DNA from: Amblyomma americanum
Lineage: Eukaryota > Arthropoda > Arachnida > Ixodida > Ixodidae
DNA length: 64,000 bases
Assembly (NCBI RefSeq): GCF_052857255.1
Contig: NC_135500.1
Span: 163,070,683 to 163,134,682 of the forward strand
Direction of reading: 5' to 3'
The translations under genes and the position numbers were made by a program. Each line of letters begins with the position of its first letter. The stretch's first letter is position 1. Shown here in pieces: positions 47,567 through 61,044 of the stretch. The notes beneath the pieces are model-generated. The model was given only the letters and a program-made list of their open reading frames with translations. It searched no databases and was not told the DNA's origin.

Positions 47567-49533
47567 CAGCTTATTTGCCGAGTTGAGATGGACTTTAAGC
47601 ACATTCTACTTTGCTATGTTATGCTCTGTAGATATGAGCATAAATAGAATTACGTTGGTTTTGACGTGTCGTTCTCGCCAGACGTCTCTAAGTAGTGTGT
47701 GACTAAGACATAATTTCTGGAAAAGGCAAAACCCGTGCATTTTCTTTCTCATGTTGCCATACTGAGCTTCCTGGGCACCTGTCGTGTACAAGTTCTCACG
47801 GCGCCTCGGACAAGTGACATCATCCAATGCGTGCGTTAGACGTGTGAAAGATATAAAGAAGTGCAGATCTTTCTAATATACACGAAAGGCGGTGGTAGCT
47901 AGATGGTTCGGGGGAAAGAGCCTTAGCTTTTTTTTTTTCATCCACAGATCAACACCAAGAGAGAAGCGCTAAGTGCTTCTCGCTGCTAACGTTTCTTCAT
48001 ACGAGTTTTACGATGGTAAAGGAGTCACGAATGACGCGAATAAAATTTAAAAAATGAATGAGAACTAGCGGACGGGAGAAAATTGCTGACAGATATTTGC
48101 TTTTGCAGCGCTCAGGCACATTTTCTTACTGTGCAATTTGATTCATGTGCAGTTACGTCTTTAAGTGCTTACAAATGCCTTGATTTCTCGCCCTGCCAAC
48201 GCGCTCTTTACTTTTTTTTTATGAATGTAAGCAAAAAAAGTCGCTTCTATTATATTCATTTCATTAATGACACTAAATAGAGCCGCATCGTGAGCAGGTA
48301 ATGAATAATAGTCTTTCTAGCCTTGCTTATAATTTTGAGAAAAGTCTCGGCAATTTCCTGTAATGGGCTTTCTTTAACATTGTTTTTGCGTTGCTTTTAT
48401 GGAAACGATTAATTGAACATGCTCTCAACGCCTTGTGAACAAGGAACCATTATTATAGTGTTGTATAGAAGGCATCTTATTGAAACAGTTTTCTGATAAA
48501 CAATATTCGCTTTCTAGAACGCTGACACATTGTTGATATTGCGCTAGTAAAGAATGGAAGCGAGATTCTTAATGTGTGTCAGATTTCTGCTCGAGCTTAA
48601 CGTGATGAATGCGAAAAAAAAAGAGATAAATTTTCTATATAACAAAACGACAGTAAAAGAACTTTCACACTCCCATTATTCACACCAGATAGTGAATTTT
48701 GTTTTAATGATATTTTATTTTCTTGCAAATAAAAAATCGCCAAATTCATGCGTGGTTCGGGGTAACGGACATTACATCACAAAGCGCACTCCGATTTAAA
48801 ATAAAGCTTTTAACGCAAGGTGTTCCTCGTAATCTCTACAAAGGTAACGAGCGTTAGCTGTTTGGTATACTATAATTCATATGAATGAGATTAAAGCGAG
48901 GTACACCAATGAAAATACGAATTTGACATCTTGGATCTATTAGTGACGTCACCAACCAATCACCGATTAGGTTGCTATATCGACTTACTATGGGGCCGCC
49001 ATCCTGAATTAATTGAACTTGAAAAATTTCACGCCTAAGGGAGGTGGTAGCAGGCCCCAAAAAATTGAGAAACGTGATCAGTAAGAGGTAACGCTCATAA
49101 TAAACAAGAATTTTGTCGGTTATTATTTCAGGCAAACTCTTCCTCTACTTGCGCATGTCACTAAGCAATATTTTTTTATCATTTTCAGAGGCGATAAAGA
49201 TATCTGAAGGTGCTAGTTTCGTGTTTGGACGGAAAGCTTCTAAAGTCCATATGGCCCCAAGCACAACGAGCCGCGGCTTCCATCGGTAGGTGACGCGGCT
49301 CTCTCAGAGGAGCTCCATTTCGCGCAGCAAGAATGCTCGGCGAGCGGCGCTCGCTTTTTCCCATATACGGTGGATAGCAGCAAAGAGCTTGACGCATTAC
49401 TCCACGGGCGCCGACAAGGATCGGGCGGAGGTTATGCCACGGAACGGGAATGCCGCATTTTGGGGGAGGCCTTCCTTCTAAGGAGAAGCTCGGGGGGAAA
49501 GAAAGAAGAGGGAAAGTAGGGTTCATAGCTCAC

Positions 49534-49653
49534 CGTAAGCCACCTTCCATCGGTGCACGGGCAGCGGGTTCCCATCGGCCTCGCAATCGAACACCGTGCG
49601 CTGTCCCCTGGTGGACGATTGATCGCTCGGCTGCTTCATCCATCTCGGCGACG
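49534..49653 (-). CDS. sDscam: Dscam-like exon: first half of Ig8
   Basis: The exon is 120 nt (2 + 39 codons + 1). It starts SPRWMKQPSD and carries the first Ig cysteine in FDCEADG and the core Trp in HRWKVAY. The opening 'PPRW'-like strand is typical of Dscam Ig8. The donor is gtgagc at 49533. The acceptor AG (49655-49654) is preceded by a poor polypyrimidine tract. The start is nevertheless supported by phase, because the Ig7 exon ends in G and the next two bases CG make Ala, and by alignment to the domain. The second half of the domain lies 8.6 kb downstream. Confidence 0.9.
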
Positions 49654-52124
49654 CTTCCAGGTCGTTCGCAGTTGTCCAGCGGCGTGTAGGCATGGCGGCA
49701 AGAGCCGTCATAAGGGAGGGAAAGGCAAAGGAGAAATGTAGGGGAAGGAAAAGGAGGAATCGAGAGCTCAATTTTAGACAGACGAAAACAAGAAGGAAAA
49801 AAAAGGGGAGCGCGACAGAAAGCAACCGGTTCTTTCTTCCCTAAAAATGATGAAAGAAAGAAAAGTCACGCCGAATAAGGAAAAATGGGCTCAAAATAAG
49901 CACGCGTTCGAGAACGCAAGCTGCAGTCGACGCAGTTCGGATGCCCTGAGATAACAGAGGAAGCAGAGGATGAGGACGAAGCCTGCGTAACAGCGGAGTG
50001 GGAATGGTCCGCAGTGACTCGGCGTAGCTGGTTGCGGCCCGTATCTCGGAGCCGACGGGGGCGGCGAGGCTGGGGCGCAAGGGAGGTCAGTGAAGATGAG
50101 CGAGCGTGGGTAGCGCATTATGGCAGCAGGCATTAGAAGGTGGCTGAGGGATGACAGAGGCTAGGAAGGAAACAACGACGCCCCCTATTGCCGCTGCCAT
50201 CGCTGCTCTACTACTGCGCGCGGAGACGGATTCCCGCTAAGAAAGAGGATGGCTCGGAGAAAAAGTGACCATTGTGCTCGCGCGGGAATCTGTGTCGGCC
50301 CTCGGAGCAGAGCTCCTTTACAGATGGTAGAGAGAGAATCGAAGGCGGTCTTCTTCGTTCGAGAAAGAAGCAAAGAGAGCTCGAAGTCCGAGCGTCCTGA
50401 GCGACTTCTCTGAAGCGGGTGATGCTGGCTGCGGGTGAAGGAGAGGGTGTGAAGAAAGGGATGGGTGGGACGTCCAGATCGAGAAGAGCCCGTTAACGGC
50501 TTTCGCTGATACACGGCTATAGACGGTAAATCCCGCTCAGTGCGCGTGTGAGGGTTGCTTTCCCGATTGTGCGTTTTACTTTTCTTTCTTGACAACGGGA
50601 CTGATTGCTAGCCAAGGGTGGGCCCTCAGAAGGGCACGCTTTTCTCCGTTTGTTCTCTTGGGCAGTCATGATCGAGTTAGTTATAAACGTCGACCAGATT
50701 GCGTAGCTTTTGGCCACGCCGACCTGCCCGTGGCACCCGCTTGTTCTGACGAGCTTGCTGCGTTCCCACTTCATCGGCGTAGATCTGCAATCTCCTTGAG
50801 CCATTGTTCGCAGAGATATCGTGGGCGTAGAGGTAAACTATAGCAGTCGCTACCCTAGAAACATGCCACCCACCGCATTCATTTTCGTTTCTGATGTGGG
50901 AGATATAAACTGACAAAAAACAAACGTCCCATTCGATAAGGAAAGAAACTCGGCAGAACAAACATTAAGGGAGAAGGTACAAGACAAGGGCTCCGCATGT
51001 CCTGAAGTACCTTTCTCGTCCTTGTTTGTTTTGCGCAGTTTCTCATGATGTACAACCAAGTCACCCAACGGCTTTCTCTCTATATACCACGTGTCATATT
51101 AAAGCATCACGAGGGAGAGAGGCCTGAAAGAGTTGCATTGGCTTTGTCTGCTTGTGATTGCAAACCTATTTAGGCGTTACTCAGACCCAGAAAACTTCAG
51201 GAGTTGTTCTACAAGGTTATAACCGGGGCAACATTGATAGTCTGTGGTTTGGCATTATCAGTTTTTCGGATACAATGGTGAAAAGTGTGGGGCGAAGAAC
51301 TTTTTTAATAAGACGTGCAAGCGTTGAGAGGAGTAAATGGAGCATGCATTTTCATCGTGAGCGCCCCACCATGATGGCTAACAGATCCAAGTGGTATGTC
51401 TGCAGCGTGCTCTCTATTTTTTTTTTCAGGGAAAGTCGGGAATGCTGTCACGAACACGGACCGTGCTTTCTTTGCTGCTGCTCATGTATTTCTGCCTAAA
51501 CTGGAGTGATTATTGCAAAATATCTGCAGCAGTGGTTCATGCGGTCGAGGAGAGGGAGCTTCGTTCACGTTTGCTGACAATAAGTAAGACAAAATTTGGA
51601 CTGCAACCAGAATACATTAGAAATTTAATGAATGTTTGCAGTGTCAAAACCTACTTGGTAATAAAAAAATACTTCAAGAAACTTGTACGACGCATTCCCA
51701 ATGGCACACTTGGGAGAAAATGTTGCAATGCTGGAAAGTGTATTACCTACAACTCTCTTGAACAAACCACCTTGCTTCCGAATGGCTAACGCCGACAGAC
51801 GGTGGGCAAAAGCACCCAGGTAGCAAGTTATACCTTTCAACTTCCTGGTAAGGGTCGGTTTCGCGGCTAAATGATATGCTGTACGTTGACGTCAATATTT
51901 TTGCTCGTGCAACGCCTATGTGTTCTACCTTATTACGAGCGAGGTTTGCTGCCACTGCTCAGGTATGGCCAGAATGCCTTGCCGGGCTGGCCACTGTAGT
52001 ATCGCCCCGCGTCAATGTAATCATGCAGTACGTGTCCTTCACGTGACCTAAGCAGCTATGATTGCAAAAGTCCTGACGGCAGACACTCTCAGTGCCTCTA
52101 GCGTTCAGGTAATAGTCTACCTAC
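49654..52124. other. Intron between Ig7 and Ig8a exons
   Basis: The 2.5-kb intron has an upstream-of-Ig8 half (49660-50650) that is GC- and purine-rich, with several GC-rich frames lacking any domain. No leader or second Ig7 exon was found in it. The half near Ig7 is AT-rich. Confidence 0.5.
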
Positions 52125-52412
52125 CGCTGACGTCCATCCTCGCTGTGTAGTTAGCCGTAGCTATTCCTGACGTGGCTTTGCAGCTGTAGTTGCCGGAGTG
52201 CCTGCGAGTGACGTTATCCATAGTGAGCGAAGAGGCGAAGTCGCCCAGGCGTGTGATCTTGGCCTCCGGGTGAATGTCGCTGAGCGGGGCACCATCCTTG
52301 AGCCAGTCGATGTCCATAGGGGACTCGCCGGACAAGACGCTGCATACTACCGTGGTCCGCATACCTTCCTGGAGGTTCTTCATGAAGAGGAACGGGTTGA
52401 TCACGGGTCTCG
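52125..52412 (-). CDS. sDscam: Dscam-like exon: complete Ig domain (Ig7-like), candidate variable exon
   Basis: The exon is 288 nt: 2 nt completing a codon, 95 codons, then 1 nt. The acceptor is a T-rich tract ending in atgcag at 52413; the donor is gtaggt at 52124. One whole C2-type Ig domain is encoded: first Cys in VVCSV, core Trp in DIDWLKDG, second Cys in HSGNYSCKA, ending in MDVS. In Dscam1 the Ig7 domain is also encoded in one exon and is the third variable position. In sDscam genes, Ig7 is the cassette-encoded domain. Only one such exon lies in the window; more copies, if present, would lie beyond 64000. No signal peptide is in this exon, so an upstream leader exon is needed. Confidence 0.92.
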
Positions 52413-55400
52413 CTGCATGAAAAAAAATAGAAAGCAAGAGACGATTTAGAAATGCCACCATGAGGGCCTCAGCCACGTTATCAATAAACCGCTGCGCTAT
52501 TTATTCCCGCCTACATCTTTGTTATGAATGTATTGGTTTCGAGAAATCCTGAAAACAAATTGGTAGTGCTTTAATGTAGTTCAGCGGAGTAGACATGCGA
52601 TAGCTGGTGTTCATTCTTGAATTGGACGGGGCACTTAAGGTCCGCCTTAAAGGAATGGCCCGATGTCTTTAGTTGTTTAAAGCCCATATATGCAGAATTG
52701 CTCATTCTCTGCTTGGCATTAAAAGATGGCAGCGAGTCCTCATACCACTACCAGCGCAATGGCGAAGCGTTTAAGCGATACTCCACTGCACTGACAGGTG
52801 GCTGTTTATCAATCACAGCCACCGGCAGGGATTGTGCGACCCACGTTACTCTCTCCAAACAACCTCTCGCGCAGCTGGCGTTTACCCAAGTAACTCGGGT
52901 AAGCTCTGGTAGTAATTCGAGTTGCTAGGCAAGGCCCAAGATCGAAAAACGTACGTATGTACGGTGACAATTCTTGGCTGGTGTTGGCGAGCGTATAAGT
53001 GCTTACGCAGTAAAAACGAGAACTAAACTTAACACGGACTATTGAGTGATAAGATGTCCCAGCGGTGGCGTTCTCGATGCTGTTCATCTCTGCGAGCATT
53101 TTGTTCATCTGTTGGCGCACGTTGAGCAGGCGACGGCCCAGAAGACGGCCCGATCACGATCAAATGGGCAGCTAGTTCGGATGTTTCTCTCTCGGTCATA
53201 TACTGCTTTCACCTGGTAACGATGTTCAGTTTGACCGCGAAGCTTTACTCACGGCAGGATTTTTCTGCTCCAGATGCTTCTACTACGGCCGAATCGATGG
53301 TCCCGCGTCTGGCATGGTGAATGAGCTTCAAGACCTGCGCGACCTCCGCACTGAGCCACAAAGAATGTGAAGCGGCCACGGACTGTGAGGTGCGCATAGC
53401 CTAGCCACGTGAACTTGTTGCAGCGCCATCGCGAGCACCGACACTCAAACGGCAAATGAAACCAAAACCAAGTTTTAGCGTAGCCGGACCACCGCACAGA
53501 AAATACGGTAATGCGTTGTCGTTGCTACAGTTGCCAGGCTTGCATATCCACATTTGCCGTACGGTAGCAGTTGCCTTAGTTAGCGTGTCTATACCGTACG
53601 ATTAACGGTGGGTGTGTCAGCAAAACTCTAGTGTCAGTGGGCGAGTGAGGAAAGATCATTCTTGTGAGGCTGCCTATGGAGACGCATCACTGAAAGCCAT
53701 CTCGGTTGAGCTCTCATAAGAGTTATTCTCTGCAAAAGACGGACTAAGCAAGAAACTACAGTTCAGTGAGAGAAAATAGCGCCAGGATGGAGTGAGATAT
53801 GTAGAGTAATAGTGGAAGGAGATGAGTAAGATTTTGGCGGAAATGGTAATGGAACAGGTCGGGTAATTTGTGTTTGAAAACGCGCGGGTTTGCGCAGCAG
53901 GATGAATAATGAATCTGGCAGACCGCGGAGTGACGACGCTATAGGCGAGAAAAATAGGTCACTGAGAAAAAAAGAAATGTTTCGCCTTAATCTGAGGTTT
54001 GAGAAGCATTGACAAGATATAAATTTTGTTATACGGGAGTGAATAAAAAAGCACGCAAAGAAAAAAATGGCAGGGCGATCAGAAGATACGATACGAGAGA
54101 GCTGCGATAGCAGCTCGTTGATTACTTTGATGTTTTTAGCCTAATGAATACTTTTACTGAATGAGCGGAGGCGGGGTAGGGAGATTGGTGGAGGGTGACG
54201 GCCGACGCGGGGTAGGGTGGTATGGAAAAATGGTCGGTGGTTGGTGATTCTGGAAGCCTTACCCTCCCCTCTTTGACTTTGTTTTCGCCATCGCTTTTTC
54301 ATTCCGCTACTGGGAGGCCTCCTGGATGGTAGGGTTGGTGGATGGGTGGCGGGTGGTGCCTTTAGGGTGGCGGCTTCACACGACGGGGCTTCACACAGAT
54401 GCCTACAGATAACGCTGTGATTTTCGACACGTGCCTAAGTTGCTGCTGTCATCGTAAAAGGCAGAATTCCTAATGTTGGCACGTTATTCGAAGGTAAGCC
54501 GCCGGAAAATTCAGAAGCGCCTTGGAAGGCCAAGTGAAGAGAAATTAATTTTCCAAGAAAATCGATGGCAGGAAGACCTAGAGAAAAACGTGCATGCTTC
54601 ACGTTATTATGAATGGTTAATCAGGCGTCTAACTCGTTTCCGGCCGACAAGAATGCGTGAGAAAGTTGTCGTTGTATGTTTCTACCAAACTCTCTTTCCA
54701 GGATTTAAAGTACTACTTCATGTGCACTCTACCATGATGATCAGGTTAGTGAGCACCAAGCGAAAGAAAGCTACTAATCGGGCCGCTGTGCTGCGACGGG
54801 TTACTTTCTTTTCATAAACTGTATTCGCGATAACCGCCAGTTAATCGCGTTAGTTCGGGTAGTGTGAGTTGCTCTCCATGCTTTACTGCCGAAGGATCAG
54901 ATTATGGTACGCAGGGGCGATGGAACGTTATAAAACTCTCCGAGCTTGCAGTAGTAAAGACAACGGTAAAGGAGGTTAGAAAAAGCGTTTAAAATAATCT
55001 AGACATTTCCGAACACGCCCGACACTACCACAACACAGACGACGTACATTCTGGCGGGAAACTAGGATCAGAGTAAAATAACAGCAGCGAAAGTGCTTCT
55101 CGCTAAGGAGGCAAGAAAACAAGAGGATAAATCACGGAGGGAGAATGGAATAACGGGAAGAAAGCCCGACAAAATCCTGATTACGAAAAGTAGCCGCGTA
55201 GCAACAAAAGCATTGTAACGGCCGAGCCTTTGACATTTTTGCTTGCACAATGATGGTGCTAAAGTTTTTTGGCAGCGCGTTGCACTATTCCAAGTCCAAC
55301 AGCTTGAGCATTACACGAAACATAAGATCAGTTTAAATGCTCTGTTCTCGAAGACATGGCTTCGCGCCTTTTCAGCAATCCAGACCGGAAGTGCGCACCA

Positions 55401-56540
55401 AGCATTGCGGTCGATAAAGGGCCGAGCTATTTATTTTTTGTGTGCAGTTGAGTTACCTTCTCTAAATAAAAAAAAAGCGGAGGAATTGTCAAGACGGATC
55501 AAACGGGAACGACTTCAGTAAACTTCTCCCACCGGCATCACAGAAACCTAATTGCTAACAACAACTATCCCATTTTCAGAAGAAAAGCTTAGAAAATTCA
55601 AGACAGCGCACACGGGGAAAAAAAGTAGCGTAATCACGGCTGCGCGATTTCGATATCCCACAGGAAACGAAGCTGATCTCGTTGAGAACTCCCAACTTCG
55701 TCATTTTCCGGTAATTCACTTCGGTTCTCGGCGAGCCCTCCGCGGGCCCCGCGTGCGGCGAGCAATCTGTGTCGCCGCCTTAGAGAGATCGGCGCTTCTG
55801 GCCGGGCAGCTTAATACAATCCTCTGCCGCTACCGCTGATGCTTTTTCTAGTGGTGCCGTTGCTGCTGCTGCTGCGGTGTAGGCGGCCGGCACGTCGCAT
55901 CCCCGCGTAAAGAAAGATTGGTTTCAACTCGCAGGAAACGGAACTCGGGGGTTCCTCTCTCCAGGTCTCGCCTTAAATGAAGACGGCGTACGTGACGCAT
56001 CAGTGGTCATTACAACGGCGGCTCCCTTCAGCCCCCCTCCCCCCCCCCCCTCTCTGATCCCCTTCTCTCGTGGCTTCCATCTCCGGGAGTTCCGAGTCGC
56101 ATCCATCGCCGATGGTCATCCCGGGACATCGCGCAGGAAAGAGGAGGACCCCGGGACACCGAAGGGAAATTCGAGTAATGGTTCCCGTCGACGTCGGCGG
56201 TCGTCACCGGTGCAGCGGACGCTCTGCAGTCGTTGCGAAACATCGGGGTGAGAGGGAGGGAGAGGAGAGGGAAGAGAGAGTGCGTGTTGAAAGGGGAGGG
56301 GAGGCGACGGGATGCTGCGGCATCCATTTTGAACTTGAGTCCCGCCGGGAAGGAAGAGGCGCGCGCGGGGGCAACGTTACGCCGGGGGATACTCGAGGCC
56401 AGCTGTGCGCGCGCGGGCGCCGACCATTCGCCAGATGCTGATGGCGCCAATTTCGTTGCCGCCAACGCCGCGCGGACGGACGCTGACGGAAGGAGGGCAA
56501 TTTCACCTGATCATGGCGGCGGCCCGATGTGAAATGGAAG

Positions 56541-56541
56541 T

Positions 56542-56574
<33 letters not shown>
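56541..56574 (+). repeat. (GA)n then poly-G run
   Basis: About 12 GA units are followed by about 10 G, at the edge of a GC-rich block. Confidence 0.85.
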
Positions 56575-59500
56575 AATAGATAGGAAACGGGGTTAGTGGT
56601 GCTGCGCTCCTTTCTTGATTACCTGCTTGGTGTACGCGAAGTATGGCTCCGCTTTATCCTTGATTATTAGGATTTTTTTCTTCACGTATACCTGCGTGGT
56701 TTGTTGAGTGTAAGTCAGCGCTTGCGAAGCAGAAGGGCATGGTAATAGACCTGATTCCACTTTGTTACGAAACGAAGAGAAATGTCGGGTGCTCCATGAT
56801 GAAGCCAGGGTTTCGTAAAGTCGGCCGGTAATCACAAGTTAGTGCGAGGCTGGAGCACATATCACGTTGAGAGCTTTGCACCAACACATGTTCGTACAGC
56901 AACGTGGACGGCACTCTTCGCGTTCACGTTTTTTTGGAAACATCAAATCGGGTGCCGAAGTTTCAGCGAAAGATGTGTTGAAGCCAACCAATTTCAGAGA
57001 AGATTTTCGGGCAATTTGTTATTCGTGACGGCATTTTTTTATAGCCGCATTTTATTTATGAGCGCCATTTATGACATCGACAGCAAAAGACAACCATACT
57101 GGCCTTGCTTTCTCAGGCTTCTGTGAAAAATCGTTCGTGCATGAAAGTGCGCTAAGAAACTTTCGAACACACTTGAGACATGCCAAGTTATACATCTGAA
57201 TCGTTTGCGTTTAAAATGTAGATTAAGGTTTAGCACCCCTAGTGAAGGTACAAGATCACCTCTTTATTTCGATGACACCTGTTTCCTATATCGTCAAGAC
57301 AGGCGCTTTGCTTTCATGCTCCTCTTTAAACAGTGCAGAATATATTTTTGAGCGATTGGCGGAAGCCACTCAGGGTAGGCGGACACCTTACCGTTAGTTA
57401 CTACACTTGCACGCGACGCTCTGTGCGCGCCACAGTCGGGCTGGACCTTTCGGAATCCCTGCACTGGTGGTGTCGAGCGCAAACGCACCAACTTCACGAA
57501 AGCTGCCTCAGTGCCAGTGCAGTGCATCGCCACCTGTCACGGGGAGTCCGTGTTGTTCAGCTACCTTCCACAATACATCGGTACCACGCATTGATAAGTA
57601 GACGAAAGCATGGCGGAAGTGATCAAAAACCTATTCTCTCATAGCGCACACGATTCACTCAACCATCTTTGACGAACGGTGCACCATCAGTGTGCTCTGG
57701 TGCGTATTACGTACGTACGAGGTGGTGTATGCATCGGGCAGCACATACGTTACTCGAATGTGCGCGATGCATAGCAGCACGCTCGTTACAAAAATGTAGC
57801 CACCGCCGCAACAAAAAGCTATGCTTTACAAAAAAAGGTAGGGCACACTCTGCTGTTGGCCTCATTCTGTTCCCTGTCTTCCTCAAGCAAGGCTCAAAAC
57901 TATGCATAGCCGAGGTTAGCGTTCGGTCAACGCCGTCTCTTCCCGCCAGAACAATAAGATGCCGTGCCTCGAATAATGAAATGTAAAAGCGGGACTCGAG
58001 GCTGCATGTGAGGCATGCTCGTTAAGCTTCACATCAGTTCATCCTCTTTTTTTTTTGCAATAATACGCGCCGCCGTCACCACAAAACCGTGATATTTGAA
58101 TAAACATCAAAAGCTTGTCTTGATTAGCCACGCGAATGGCATCAGCGTTTGGAGACTCTTTTGTTTGTAAAAAAACAAACAAAAGAAAATGCATCAGTAA
58201 GCACTGGTGTAAAATTGTAGGAAAAACTGTTTGTCACAAAGGCTGAAATTTTCTAGGAGCAGAATTCTTAGCAGTACTGCATCATTTACCACAGTCGTGC
58301 CGGAACGCCTTTTGTCGTAAGTGCAGAAATTCTATGGCAATCTTCGAAAACAAAAGGGACAAAAGTTCTCGAACAACTTTGAAACCAACTTAGCCGTAAC
58401 AACATTTTTTTTGCAATCACTTTCAGCTCTGTAAAGTTAAGGAGAAAGTGTTACATAGCAGCGAGTAGCGCGGTTACCGCTACAAGCATAGCGATTCCAT
58501 GACAGAGATAGAACGGGGAATTATACAAAATCCACGCATAAAAGTCGGGTGCGCAAAAGCGTTTTAACTGGCAGCATAAATATCTAGCATCAACGTTGTC
58601 GTGCACACTTGTAGTTGGAAACTTCCATGCCCAAGAATTCTGGACAAAAAGATTTTTTTAGCAGAAACCGTTTATGAACGCAATTTTTTATATAATGGAA
58701 GATTTCAATATAACAATCCAATCACCCGACGGTAGCCTTGCACTTTTTAATTACCGTTTTTGGTATCGTGAAAAGCGTTCCCCATTGGTTTTTTATGGCA
58801 GTCTTGACTGCTCGGTGCGATGAACGGAAACACATTAAAAAAAAGATTTTGCTGCGCATCCGAAGAATGAACCATTACCTTCAATATTTCCATAACAGTG
58901 TTTTATAATTTTTCAATTTTCGAAATTTTTATCTAAGAATGTTGGACATGCATAGGAGTCATAGTTTGCACAACATTTAAAAGCAGTCATGCCGCTATCA
59001 CTTTCCACGCAATCCACGCAAAAAAAAAAAATGATCCGAAATTTTCGTTTTTCAGTAGAAACTTAGAGCAGATTTGCGGATCAAATCATGTCAGCTGTAA
59101 GCCAGTAATCATGTTGGGACCGAGTAAGTTTGTTTCAGCTATTAGCACGTATTTGTTTTTAACCTCTCCTTGTAAACGAAATAACATAGTCCACTCTCTG
59201 ACATAGTAGAACCGCAGATGCTAAACAGCAGTAATTGCGCGAACGTGCAAAAAATAACAATGTATTCGCGATGTGCTCTAAGCTGAAATAATACGTCAAC
59301 GAAGAAGTGAGCTTACCGTACCAGCCACGCACCTTAAAAAGAGTGTTCGTAGAGACGAAAGCGTCTTACCGTACCTGTACTGCGCGCAAATACAGGGCCT
59401 CTCTCCTACCCAGGCTAACGCGAGCACATCGTAAAGCGGGTAATTCATTAACCAAGCAAAGCACGCGCACAGGGTTCTCGCACCAAGCCACCGCGGCCAG

Positions 59501-60852
59501 CCGCCTTCTATGGAAGCGTCGCGCGTCATTTTGCGTGCATTATGAACGAGCTTCACCGCAGACGGGACGGGGGAAACCTGTCTGCCGCGTAGCTGCGAGA
59601 ACGACTTGCCGACAGAGCACGGACGCGCAGTTCAAGCGCGCGCGTCGGACTTGTCGCCCGAAATTAATAATGAAGCGGTCATTGAGGGCCGCAAAGCGAT
59701 TTGCTAGATGCGCACACACGTACGTATGTACGTACACAACGCGGAGGTGAACGGCGAGAGACGCAAGCTGGGGCGAATTCCCCGGAACGAGCGACTGCGT
59801 AGCTGCCACCCCCGTCCTTTTCACCGCGCTACGGACCTAATCCGTCAGAAAGCATCGCGACAGCTTTCTGCGCGCGAGGCGAACGCTGTGTGGCCGATGG
59901 AAAAGGCGTCGTCGGTTGTTTGGCCGCGCGGCGCCGGCCTTCATACATCAAGCCGCCACCGGGATCGATGGCTGCGCTGGGCTCACCGCTGCCAATAAGC
60001 GTAACCTCTCCGGCAACCCCCAATCTTCTCTTCAATCTATCCGCATACACAGGCGCGTACCCGCGGGCGCTGATGGCACCTCGCCTTTCTCCGCCTATGC
60101 CCTTTCCTCTATACCCGTTCCTGTTCGGGATCCCGGTCTCTCTCCTCGTTGGGCGCAACAATACGCCTCGATTTCCCCTGGTGGTTTGACGAAAGAGTCG
60201 CCTTCGCGGAAAGGAGAGCTCGCGTCTCGTTCGTTCCCTAGGCGACGCGCTAAAGCCCCGGTTGAGCCGGCGAGTTGATGAAGTTCTACGAGGTGGAAAA
60301 GTTGGCAAGACGGGTGCGAAGTCTGCTGCATTCATTCGGTATACGAGAGGCGATGAGACGCCGGCTCAATGTGGCGTGTGCAAGTGGCCACCGTTGGCCC
60401 TCATATGGCATGACCACAGCGGCGAATTTTTTTAATTGTCAGGCATTAGCACCAGCAACCAAAACAAGAGAGGCAGCAGTACCGGCTTTGAAAATCGTTT
60501 TATTTACCATACTTTTTATTAGGGAGAGTGAACGGAGGCAAAAATGTAGATGTGTTTAAATTTTAAGTAGCACTACTTCCCCACAATCTAAGAAACATTC
60601 TGTTAATACCGTTTGGATCAGGTTAAAGCGCTGTTATTTCTTTTCCACCAACGACAAACAAATGCAATGGCTGAAAATGGCTTCAATTCACCCCCTTCCC
60701 CGGCTCCGTCGGCAACGGCTTATTTGTTCCACTATGATACAGGTACTTCGTGACTGGATGTTAAAAAAGCTCTTAAGGTGAAAGCGGATTTATTTCGTAA
60801 AAGTTGTTCATGCAATGTGCAACTTGCTATGTTGAACATGTACACGTAGCGC

Positions 60853-60925
60853 CATCATCATCATCATCATCAGCCTAATTACACCCACTGCAGGACAAAG
60901 GCCTCTCCCATATCTCTCCAATTAA
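60853..60925 (-). mobile_element. LINE 3'-terminal fragment with (ATG)n tail
   Basis: CATCATCATCATCATCAGCC followed by TAATTACACCCACTGCAGGAC and CTCTCCCATATCTCTCC is the antisense of the extreme 3' end of the LINE family seen at 15045-15385. Only about 70 bp is present. It was probably a severely 5'-truncated insertion. Confidence 0.65.
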
Positions 60926-61044
60926 CCGAAATCGCACGTGACTAAATTCTTATAACAGCTTTTTCTCATTCTGGGTGTGTTTCTTTGAAAGCAAAACAGC
61001 GAACGAAAAAAACTAAGCAAAAAACGGAGGCAGACAATGAAATC

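Larger units (their letters stand above)
40965..49533. other. Large intron splitting Ig8
   Basis: The 8.6-kb intron contains a (TA)n run, a decayed Ty3/gypsy pol fragment (42160-43896), a poly-C/poly-A run, a (TGAA)n microsatellite and two small plus-strand open frames of unknown meaning (46931-47032, 47379-47566). No Dscam exon was found. Confidence 0.55.

Noticed and set aside
49535..49825. Hydrophobic 'leader' (MLSVALPFFFLLVFVC) in frame with the Ig8a exon
   Set aside because: It is the translation of a T-rich intron. It would bypass the phase-1 acceptor and insert non-domain sequence before Ig8. As an alternative first exon it is conceivable but unsupported.
49890..50133. Hydrophobic minus-strand stretch FVLILCFLCYL considered as a signal-peptide exon
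   Set aside because: It has no nearby in-frame ATG, and the sequence after it looks like an acceptor (TTATCTCAG), not a donor.
54160..54370. G-rich stretch as a G-quadruplex regulator
   Set aside because: The four GGG runs have long, unequal loops (about 4 to 11 nt), and no gene lies nearby to regulate.
57392..57533. Minus-strand ORF with a phase-1 donor (AACG/gtaagg), considered as a leader exon
   Set aside because: The phase fits, but the N-terminus (MAMHCTGTEAAFVKLVRLR) has no signal-peptide hydrophobic core.
59296..59556. Minus-strand ORF ending at a gtaagc donor, considered as a leader exon
   Set aside because: The frame giving phase 1 at that donor has a stop just upstream and no ATG or hydrophobic core.
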